Notes under the pieces: model-generated
The model's database searches: none
What the model saw: the letters and a program-made list of their open reading frames with translations, nothing else
What the model was told of the DNA's origin: nothing
In this document: in pieces, positions 1 to 19,762 of the stretch
Layout of the letters: every line of letters begins with the position of its first letter
Numbering within the stretch: position 1 is the first letter of the stretch
Assembly: GCA_019633425.1 (NCBI GenBank)
Contig: WSUB01000008.1
Span: forward strand, 186,001-250,000
Source: Tulasnella sp. 424
Lineage: Eukaryota > Basidiomycota > Agaricomycetes > Cantharellales > Tulasnellaceae
DNA: 64,000 bases
Reading direction: 5' to 3'
Made by a program: the position numbers and the translations under genes

Positions 1-3000
1 GACATGTGGGTCCAGCACGAGATACGACGCGAAGCTTACTACTTAACCGCCAGGCGAAAGCTCTGGAGAGCGCTTCCGGTATCGCGGCTCTCAATAGTCA
101 ACAACTTCCCGTCATTTCTCGATCAGATGACTTGGGAGGTCACTTCATGCAGTATTCGTTCGGCCTTCCTAAGAAGAGTAGGCCTTCAACAATATCACAT
201 TCTAGTAGTCTCAATAGCATAAGCTCGATGAGGGACTCGATGGATACAGTTTCCAACGGCATCCGACCACATCCTCACCGAGCGACCACTGGGACACCTA
301 CCCCATCAGCATCGGGGCTCGCAACAGTAAATTCATCGCCAGCATCAAAGAAACGCACTACGACATACATGTCCGCTACCAGTAATGGCCGGTTAGGCAA
401 AATTGTTGCGGATATGTACCTCCTCTCTGGAAGGACGTCGGATGCTGTGCAGTGGTACGTTGAATCTTTGGCGCAAATCCGTGGACCCCAAGATATGATA
501 TGGCAAGCATCAGCCCTAGAAGGGATGTGCCTTGCCGAAGTCCTCGACCTGTGGTCAGCCACAGATGCACCGGTCAGTTCCTTCTGCCCCCGGACCAGGT
601 ATTTTATCCAAATTATTCATTTTTTTTTGCCAGCTCCCTCCGGTTCCCGGCTCTAAACCAGCCTGGTCAGATATATCGGCCCGGCTCGAACAAGTTGTGT
701 CCCTCTATTCTCGTGCATCACCCGCGATGTCTTCACCAACTCCTTCAGGCCAACCCCTTGACACGGAGTCCCCCACGCTTAGCCTCCTCCTTTGTCAGGC
801 AGCACTTCGCCACGCCCATTTTCTGCTGGCGATCTGGAGCAACAAAGGCATGGGCCGATCAGCGTTTGATACCATGTTGGGCCAAACCCCATGCCAGCCA
901 CTGTCTTTGACTTCTCCATCAGAGGCTCTCTATTACCGGATGTCGGCGATTACCTCCATCCCGCGATCCCTGATCGGCGAGGCTATGAACCCTGCACATG
1001 GACCGCATCTCATGCACCTCCTCCCGCGAGATCAGCTTCAGGTTTTGAGTCTAATTGCCGCGATGTACTCATGCCTGGGCTTCCGGAGGAAGGAAGTCTA
1101 CATCCTCAGAGAGGTTCTGGCAGTGCTCATGGACATGGTCGTCGCGTCAAGAGAGGAAGCAACTGCTAAGGCGGCGAAGGCTATCATGAGTGGAGAAGCC
1201 TCGGAAGGAAAATCGCCTATTCCTCAGAATCCAGGTCTCGGCATTGCTGGCGCAGGACTCGATCACTCAAGTTCCCTTCCCAGCTCTGCAACAGGATTAG
1301 GAGCAGGAACTGTGGGTGTGCGGGCGAATTTTAGCAACGATGGCAACGAAAGCATCCTACGCGTGGTCGAATACGTTTGCGACATGTATGGCGTGGACCT
1401 CAGCGAGGTGGGAATCACTTGGCCTGGAAGCGACCCACCCGAAGGGGAGAGTAAGGGAGACCACGACTCTCCCGCGCTCTCGGTGGAGGATGAAGGGGCA
1501 ACAGAAGCCTTTGGCTGGCCTGAATTGCAGCTTGGAGTCGTACGAGAAGCGGTTGCGATAGCGGAAGCACTCCCAGGTGAGTCAACATGGTCTAAAACGC
1601 GGTGTTCATTCACTGACAGGTCTGTTTGACCAGATTACCCCGCATTGGCTCAGTTTTCTCTGTCGACTTTGCGAATTATGAACCCGCATCTCACCCCTAC
1701 CGAACAGATGCACCTCTACGCAACGTCAGGACGGGCCTTAGCTACGGCAAGAAGACGAGGGGACCATGCGATAATCGCATATTGGGCTGGCAAGCCTGTT
1801 TTGAGCCTAGAAATTACTCCGTCAGTCCACGTCATGAGCGGAGGATCCGACTGAAACTAAGTATATGCGGGTTTTACAGACTACCATTCGCTCGAACTCC
1901 GGTGCAACATCCGATATCTGACCTTGAGCCCCGATCGTCTGGCGAGGCTTCTGGGATTTTGGGAGGCCGGCGGGATCCATTCATTTACAACCCCCGACTG
2001 AAATCAGCCTCCACATCGGAGGTGCGTCCTAGAGATTACTATCAGTGAGCAATCTGACCAACAGGGTGCATTTCGGCGTGCGCAGATGGTCGCAGTGCAG
2101 AACGAGCCGATGGAGTTTGTTATTACCTTATACAACAAGTTCTATTTCGATCTCGAGGTTCAGAGTATTCGACTTAGGTACGCAAGTGGCTTTCAGTTTA
2201 GGTCATCGTTTGGCTGATGATGCGCTCTCTGCAGCACGTCTGGGGTCGCTCTGCGTTCTATGCCGGTGTCCACCATGATCCCTGCGGAGTCCTACCGTGT
2301 GCTTCGCATCAACGCTATTGCGACTGAACCAGGACTCCTTACTGTGCGAGGAATCTGGGCACAGTTACCAGGCGGCGCTGCCCAAGAATTCCTGCTTCCA
2401 CTAGCCACTGATGAAGAAGAGAGAAGGACTGATCGCCGTAAAAGCATTTTGGATGCTGAGAGCATTCGCACTAAGAGCTCAGGGCTAGACGCTCGCCCAG
2501 AAGAACGGAGCAAACGCAGGCAGAGCTTAGTGGAGGCTGCTAAGGCCGCACCACCTGCCACTCAAACGTTCTTAACGTGCAAAGTGGTAGAAGAACAACC
2601 GCTTCTGAGAATTCGACGCACCACCCTATCCCACGGAGCGGTGATGCTGTATGACGGCGAAACGTGCGTACTTGCAGTTTGCAAATTGCCTAGCGCAACG
2701 CCCTGATATCCGCATGTTCTCCATAGTTCTACTTTCAGATTGACCGTCGAAAACATTTCCTCTATCCCCGTAGACTTTATCAAACTGGCATTCGATGATA
2801 CTTCCGTCTCTGCAGCTCAACAGGCCCTCGCAGATGGCGAACTCCCAGTGGCGGACGCTTATGAGACAGAGTACGACTTGGTAAATCGCCCTGTTTTCTT
2901 GTATCAAGGCATTAGCAACCAGTGTATTGGTCCCGAGAAGAAAGCGGTCATTGCTATTACATGCTTTGGGAAGGCCGGCTGGTGAGTCGCAGAAAGTTCT

Positions 3001-4207
3001 CTCAAGCTCCTCTCGAATGACGGATGTTCAACCACTACCATGCTCAGCTCTCATGGATCTATCCAACTCTCGTATTCATTCGCCCGCAGACAAAGAGACT
3101 CTCCCGTCGACGTATTTCACACTCGTCAAATAATCCATCCAGTTGAAATTTCGGTATTCGAGACCCTTCGCTGCGAGTCGATGGATGTAATGCCGCTTTG
3201 GCGCACCGAAGATTCTGGATCTGAAGGCACAATACAGAGAAGTTTTCTTCAGGCAAGCAACCCAGAGCAGTGGTGCCTCTTCAGCGTCGAAGTGTCCAAC
3301 AAATGCGACGGCCCTTTCGAGGTGACATTCGACCGCGTGCAGGACGAATCAAAGGATTCCGTCACGAGGCTGGTTTCACCAGGTGCGACTGTTCGGTAAG
3401 TTCGAGATCCCACGTGGCGTAGTAGCTATTATTCACAACTAAGGGATCTATAGCATAATCCTTCCTCTAAAACGACTATCTCTCCCCGAAACTGTTACAA
3501 ACCAGCCCATCCCTACTCTTTCCAATCGCCAGTTTGTGGTGTCAAAGGAAAAATTATCAGCTGCAGAAGAAAAGACACAGAGAGAGCTCTTTTGGTACAG
3601 GGAACACTTATTGAAGAGCATTAAAGCTCATTGGCGCGAGGTCAGTAAGCTGCGCACGGGCAACCCCACCTAGACTCAACTAGTTCCTTTTCAGCCAAGC
3701 AGCGGACGGCAAGGCGAAATCTACTTGAGATCACTGAGACTTACGATGCCAATGCTACGTGCTCTTCAAACCTCTCCTTGCAAGTTGGAAGTCACACTTC
3801 TTCGACAAGACGATGACGGGGAGGCTGCTCGACGAGGACTAAAATATATTGCGACGCCATGCGAGTTTTACTTCATCCGGGCCCGGATCACAAATGAATC
3901 TGGTACGGTCTCCAATCGGTTTATTCTCGCGTACCTGCTCGCTTATTGTATCTCCGTCTTAGCATTGCCCTTGTCTTTGTCACTCTCTTATGTTCCTGCA
4001 TATTTTGGTCTCATGGATTCGGCTCTCTTTGACTCGACACTGTCACAGATCCCAGTAGGATTGCTGGCCATTGGTGACTCGGTTGAAATGGATACCGGCG
4101 TAAGCTTCGTGGACTCGGGGTTGTTTGAGTTCAAAGCCATCCTACAAGGGAATGGCCGCACCCCAATGGGTAGTATCGACGTCGCCATTTCTATCCTTGT
4201 TGAATGA
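1..4207 (+). CDS. TRS120: TRAPP II complex subunit Trs120/TRAPPC9 (5' truncated)
   Basis: This is the 3' part of a Trs120/TRAPPC9 gene, a specific subunit of the TRAPP II tether that activates Rab11-type GTPases at the late Golgi. The start lies left of the window. I read eleven exons: 1-572, 634-1576, 1634-1820, 1880-2021, 2065-2177, 2235-2663, 2739-2981, 3048-3395, 3454-3640, 3695-3902 and 3963-4207, all joining in phase. Family landmarks include GRLGKIVADMYLLSGRTSDA with the following DMIWQASALEGM near the left end, and the NPFIYNPR-like sequence DPFIYNPRLKSA in the middle. The Ig-like beta-rich C-terminal repeats typical of Trs120 follow (for example MEFVITLYNKFYFDLEVQSI). A low-complexity Ser/Thr stretch near residues 45-120 of the visible part is a likely disordered loop. 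The gene is convergent with CDC5, 231 bp apart. Identity is strong; individual splice sites are inferred. Confidence 0.88.
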
Positions 4208-4438
4208 TACAGGCGTTCTCCTTTGATTTTGAAGTAACTTATTAACTTTGTATCTGTGCTGCCTTGTTGCAATGGATCTCATGGACTTAGTCTCTTACAC
4301 CAAACGTCACATAGAGGCTGGTGGTCCGCTGAAAAAGTAACCTGCCCATTCGCTGAAAGTAGGCCAGCGTAACTACCAGTAAGATTACAATAGAGTATGG
4401 AAAACAAAAGTAGAACACGGGTCGCAGTAAGGAGAAAC

Positions 4439-7460
<3,022 letters not shown>

Positions 7461-7613
7461 GGTGTGGTGGTTTGGACTGGGGGAGGGATAAGTAGAACGT
7501 TCACGACGAACCGTGTGAATGGTTTCTCAGTCCAAATGACGATCATAGCCACATATACAACTTCGGTCAGATTCAGTAACTCCGTCAACTCTTGAACAGC
7601 ACGACAGCTTGCC

Positions 7614-8871
7614 ATGAGTACGTCGTGTCTTCACAGAAGCTTGAGCTTCAGGATCTGATGACATTCCTATAGGCCGAGCACCAGCTGAGAACCCCTTCGC
7701 AAGCAACGCCTCCCTAGACCAGAACCCATTCGACGCATCAGATCCTTTCTCCGACCCAACGTCAACTAGGAATGCTGGTGCAGATACGCGTGCTGCCGAT
7801 CTTGAAAGGCGAGAACGAGAACTTGCTGCTAGAGAAGCTGAGCTTAATCAAAGAGCGGAGCACATAAAGACCCATGGCCGCAACAACTGGCCACCCTGTG
7901 AGTGCTGCGCATTCCTGCTTAACCTTCCGAGTCCACTAAGCCTCTCTTGGCACCTCGATTACTAGTCTTCCCGCTGATTTATCATGATATCTCGGCTGAG
8001 GTGCCCGAAGTACATCGCGCGACGGTTACGCGTCTATATCAGATCTGGCTGCTACTGGTCATTACCTTGATAGTCAACTTCGTGGCCTGTCTATTCATCC
8101 TGCTGGCAGGATCTCCGGACGGCGGAAAAGATCTTGGCGGGAGCATAACGTTCGTTCTCGTTGCGTCTCCTAGCGCACCACGTCGCTTACGGCTGCCAAT
8201 TTTAGTTACATGCCAGTTATCACCGTAACATCATTCTTGCTGTGGTACAGGTAAGTACTCGTGTCTTCTAACTTGAACTGTGTCTTATCGTTCTTATTTA
8301 GACCTATCTACAATGGTTATATGAAGGTTGGCGTTCTAGCATTGGTCCCTTCGAAGTTTCGCTAATCAGCCTTGCATCGAAGGAACAAGCGCTTTACTAT
8401 TGTAGGCAAGCTTCGCCGTCCGCTTGGAGCCTTCTAGACTAACTCTCGTTCCAGATATCTTTTTCTTCTTTGGCGGATGGCATCTTCTGTTTTCGATCTA
8501 TATGATCATTGGTATCCCTTCCACTGGGTCCGCTGGGATTATTCAAACAATCCAAGCGTTCTCCCAGGGACACCTGGCTGCGGGTATTTTGGGGACTGTT
8601 GCATCCGTTGGATGGACTCTGCAAGGTGCCGGCCTTGGGTTTTATTACCGTCAGGTGAGCCATACCATTTCTACGCACCTCCGTCATGCTGACTGTCAGC
8701 GTTTAGACGTGGGCTCACCACACCCAAGCTGGCCACACTTTCGAGAAAGCGAAAGGTGCGAACTGAACTACAGTCTTTCTTTTTCCATTTCCTCTAAACA
8801 TTACCATTGACTGTATTCTAGGCGAACTCGCAACCCATGGTGCCAAGTCGTACTTCAGTCGCGGTGGATAA
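7614..8871 (+). CDS. Secretory carrier-associated membrane protein (SCAMP)
   Basis: SCAMPs are four-span membrane proteins of recycling vesicles and the trans-Golgi/endosomal system. The N-terminus carries NPF motifs (AENPFASNA, QNPFDASDPF), which bind EH domains of endocytic adaptors. A charged coiled coil (LERRERELAAREAELNQRAE) and the membrane core follow. The core contains NNWPPFFPLIYHDI, four hydrophobic segments and the conserved loop motif LWYRPIYNGYMKEQALYY, then IFFFFGGWHLLFSIYMIIGI. The C-terminus (HHTQAGHTFEKAKGELATHG, ending SRGG) is cytosolic. The first coding exon is just ATGA (7614-7617); the intron 7618-7672 starts GTACGT and the reading continues as MSRAPAENPF. At least eight small introns interrupt the gene. 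It is divergent from CDC5. Confidence 0.9.
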
Positions 8872-9395
8872 CTGCTTCACCCCACCTCACGTCGCAAAAA
8901 TACAACTTTACGGACTGTTCACTTCTTCCCCGCGTGTTTATGCTGCTGTAATATTGGGGCATGTTGTCCGATTATAATGCCATCCGTTCTCTCTTGTCAT
9001 TGTGGTGCGGGGCTTTTGACCTGGCATGTGGCGCGGGAATTGCAAGTCAGGGGGATATAAGGTTTCTGACTGGACGCAGGACGGATTTTCTCCAGCCAAC
9101 CACATCTACACCCCAGGCCAAAAATCCATCTACCACATTTCTTCATCAGAAAAACCCATAAAAATTCAGAAAGTACGTTGTCTGATGCATACTCCTCGTC
9201 GTCGTCGTCGTCGTACTAATCGAATTTGCACCGCTGGCAGAATTCATAAAAACCCCTGCCTAGTCGACGCCTTATTCGCTTCAACCTTCTTAAAAAAAAA
9301 AGCAGTAACGATTTGACTACGTCTCCTCTTTTTCTCCGCCTTCACCAACTTCAACACTTTCCGAGCCAGTTCTCGTCTTATATTTTTCTGTAACA
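8872..9395. other. Intergenic: SCAMP 3' region and PAB1 promoter/leader
   Basis: Pyrimidine-rich sequence with short A-rich runs in the last 250 bp, the predicted PAB1 leader intron (9173-9240) and a run of ten A at 9292-9301. No coding segment was found. Confidence 0.6.
9173..9240 (+). other. Predicted 5'-UTR intron of the PAB1 gene
   Basis: A donor GTACGT at 9173, a textbook branch site TACTAAT at 9214-9220 and an acceptor GGCAG ending at 9240 define a 68-nt intron upstream of the PAB1 start codon. It contains a short CGT triplet run (about 9197-9214). Removing it would join two A-rich leader segments. No reading frame is involved, so the support is splice-signal quality only. Confidence 0.6.
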
Positions 9396-11869
<2,474 letters not shown>

Positions 11870-12720
11870 GATCTCGTCGCTCGTTATTTGTTACCATCGT
11901 TCATTACTTCCGCTGTGCTCGTTCGGGGAGACGTAGTCAGAGCGTTGCTTTGCTTTTTTTTTAGTTGTCAAGTTTTACTGTTGAAGCGAATTGGCGAATC
12001 GACTACGGCTTTCTTTCATCTCCTTCATGCGGCGTGTGGGTGAGAAAGTCCAGTTGCGAGCGAAAGTCATCTGAGAGGCCGGAAGAAAATTTGCGTAATA
12101 ATGCACCGGAAAACAGTTGGATCATATTTCTGAATATTCTACGAGAGAAGACGCGTGTGCGCCAGATGCTGCACGAGAAACTTCTACAAAGCTCGAGAAG
12201 AGTAGACGTTCCTCCAGAAAGCGAGTGGCAGGTAGGCCGAAGAACTCGACCCAAGTGCTCTACCGCGACCATGACTCACTATCCACGATGACCAGCTAAA
12301 GATGCTGACTGGTAGAAAAGAATCCGAAAGCTTAACGCTTAGACGCTTTGTGCTACCGTCGATGGAATGGTTTAAGGATCACGGAGGGTTGTAGAAAGAG
12401 AAAAAAAGCTTTGGTGAGGCGTGAGATCCGCTTTGCTTATGTAGCAGCCCCCCTGCCCTTTCCCCTCAGACGAGAGAGATCCAGCATTGCGAAGAGAGGT
12501 GCAGTTCCATCCACACCAGACTCGTCAACCACCACCCCCACCGCTACGGTCGACGCTACGACCTGCCATAGTAACCATCTGCTCAGTCATTCGCCACCGC
12601 TTCTTCGCTCGCTTTGTCAAAGACGCCGCGTCACGTTCCATTGCGGACTGAAGCACTTGTAATCTAAACCACAACCATCAACTTCACCCGCTTTCTATCT
12701 CTTATCGCACCCCCTTAGAA
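11870..12720. other. Intergenic: PAB1 3' region and UBP15 promoter
   Basis: About 850 bp. The right third is C/T-rich and probably the UBP15 promoter and leader. Short overlapping open frames exist on both strands but show no family signal. Confidence 0.5.
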
Positions 12721-17270
<4,550 letters not shown>

Positions 17271-17542
17271 TTCTTCTGACGGAATGGAGTTTTGTGTCTA
17301 TTAGAGGCTGTTTGGATACCGATGTTACGTTGATGTCAATGGTTTGCGACCCCCCTTTACGACTTTCTTTCCACGATCTCAAGGCTAGTGTAACCACCAT
17401 CCTGTTCAATAATATGTCTGCAGCCGCGTCGGTGTCTCCTTGAGCAGTTTGTGTTTTCAGTTTGTTGAGCCAACGGTCACTCCCAGTGGAGACATAGACA
17501 GAGAGGAAGATGAATATAGTATTAATACAGAACAGACAAGTC

Positions 17543-18560
17543 TATTTCCTCTTTCTGTTCTTCTTGCCTCGCTGCAAGTTTCACGAGCACATCAGCAAGT
17601 AGTTTTAAAAGGCCCTCACGGGACGGGAACTTACGGTTCCAGGTAAAGAAGATGCTACAGAAACAGGAGAAGAGGTAGCGGATGCGGTTGTAGCAGCATC
17701 ACCGTTGACGGAGGGTGCAGGTGAAGAGGTTGCACTCAAAGACGAGCTTAAAGGGTTGCTGGGAACGGGTGTCGTTGGAGCACCCATTGGCTTAGCCTTG
17801 GGAGAAGCAGGGGCGGATGATTGAGGTGATGGGACCGCAAGGTGGGACGCAAGTGTCTTGAGAGGATTCTTAGGCTTGGTCGAGCCGTATTTCGCCTCTG
17901 GAATAGGTCAAGTTAATTAGTCCCAATTTAAATTTCTGTGGACTCAGCCCCACATACCAGCGTCGGCCTTCATTTTGGGGACGCCCAGGAAGATGTCGCG
18001 GTGCTTCATGTTATTAACCACTTCGCTGGCGCTTTGGAAGATGAATTGGCCCCATCCTTCACGGAACGAATTGGCTTCTCCAACGACCTCGACGATTTCA
18101 GCTTCCAGTTCCTTCTCGGCTGCCAAAAAGGCGTTCCACAGATCGTCGCCGATAGAACCTTTTTGAAGGAGAGCTTGCAACGCGGCTTTGTCTTCCCGGA
18201 AAGCCAAAATGCGTTGGACGTCCGTGACGGCGCGGCGAAGTAAAGCGGCCTTGAGGAGGACGTCTGAGACCGGTGGTTGCATTTGCAGCAGCGTGATGTA
18301 GGTGTCGCGTTCTGGGTGTGAGGGGAACCATGGTTCTTGCTGAGCGATCCGGGCTGAAGAAGGTTACACGTATGCGGGGAACGTGCACGTCGTCAGCATT
18401 CCAAAATTCCTCTTGGCCAACAACGAGCGCCAGAGACGAGAGAAATAGAGTACTAACCTGCTGTTCGGTTTCGATATACGCGGCTGAAGATCACTAACGA
18501 TCCAACCAAGAGGGTGATGTAGGTCACAGGGACCAGCAAGGAGATCGACGATGCTGCCAT
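17543..18560 (-). CDS. SEC66: Sec63 complex subunit Sec66/Sec71 (ER protein translocation)
   Basis: Sec66 (Sec71) is a non-essential membrane subunit of the Sec62/63 complex, which drives post-translational import through Sec61. The ATG at 18560 gives MAASSISLLVPVTYITLLVG with the following SLVIFSRVYRNRTA, a single N-terminal membrane anchor. Family landmarks follow: WFPSHPERDTYITLLQM, VSDVLLKAALLRRAVTDVQR, LREDK-like FREDKAALQALLQKGSIGDD, LWNAFLAAEKELEAEI and FREGWGQFIFQSASEVVNN. The C-terminus is a long Ser/Pro/Ala-rich tail. If the GTAAGT donor near 17635 is used, the last exon reads RGKKNRKRK and stops at 17543. If not, the frame ends at 17605 with VSSRPVRAF. The basic ending is typical of ER tails and I prefer it. 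Confidence 0.88.
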
Positions 18561-19762
18561 GACCGTGGCGTGGCCTGTTGTGGTGTTGATGAAAGTTAAA
18601 AGAAACCTGGTACAGAGAGACTGGTTGAGCTGAGTCTACTGTCGCTGGTGCTGAGAGACGAAAGAAAAGGAGGGTGGATGGAGATGACCACGACGACGAT
18701 GATGATAGAAGCGAAAGGAAAGGCGTGCAATGCTTGGATCTGGACTGCTGGCAAATCAACGTGGACTTAGGTAAGCAGAGCGGTGGGAACTTTCTACCTC
18801 GAGCTACCGGACGCCAGGCTCGCCCACCTGCCGTCCGCATTTCCCCATAAACATTGAGTTAATTGTTATATCTGTAAACGTGCATGTTATCATACTCCCC
18901 GGAAGTGGCCAACGTGCTCTCTGTCGTAATCTACTCGTAGGAATCAGCCAAGGGGACGTGGAATGGCTACCTCCTCCGAACTTTCAGAGACACAGCTTGG
19001 TTAGGATAGATTGAAATCGAACAAGACCTTTCGGCCTGTTAGGACTTTAACCTAACCTAACCTTTCGACCTGCAAGATTTTCAGTGCCGTTCGCTTGAAA
19101 AGCACCCCAGCGAGCCGACGGCCGAACCAAGTGAACCTCGTTCAGAACCGCCAAATCCGAGTCTATTGAGATCGTAGCCGGGCACGCTCCATCAAGTGAA
19201 CATTACATCGACGTAGTATCCAACGTTGAATAGAATATATGCGCCCTTGTTATTTGTTGCCTTACAACCCCGATCTCGATCAAGAGGGACGATAAATCTA
19301 GAGCCCAGGCCTGGGAGACACTGGGCCCAAAGAGGTTTTAAGGATCTACATACAAGACATGCACGTCCGGAATCCCGTCCTCCGCGCTCGAGAGCGACGC
19401 CCTAGTCTACCCGATCGGCCTGACACTCGTGTTCCAGTAAGGAGTCGGATGGAAGCATCATTCAAGGTCCATAACATGTAAACAGCTCCGTCGCCGACCG
19501 TGAGGACTCGACGGAGGCTGGTAGTTCCTGTGAAGCAAGCGCCTTCGATGTCTCGACGAGTGTGAAACCTTTGAAAGGCATCTAATCAGGCTCACGTCGA
19601 AACGACGGGACTCGAATGGGGGATGACCTGATGACCGGGACAACAGAGTAACTCGCCGTCGGGCTCCTGCATCTCCCGAGCCCGGTCACATGAACGTCAT
19701 CTTGCTTCTCTCTTAAATCTCGTTCTCTCAACGACCATCCCTTGTTCAACCCGCTCGCAAAG
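18561..19762. other. Divergent promoter region of SEC66 and citrate synthase
   Basis: A 1.2-kb stretch without a convincing gene. A run of three TAACC-type units (19048-19063) sits between two similar 14-bp sequences reading CCTTTCGRCCTG. The minus-strand 61-codon frame near 19458-19643 has no recognisable content. Confidence 0.5.
19048..19063. repeat. Short TAACC tandem run
   Basis: The sequence TAACCTAACCTAACCT is three copies of a 5-bp unit. It is flanked on the left by a CCTTTCGGCCTG motif and on the right by CCTTTCGACCTG, which may be regulatory half sites. Confidence 0.5.
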
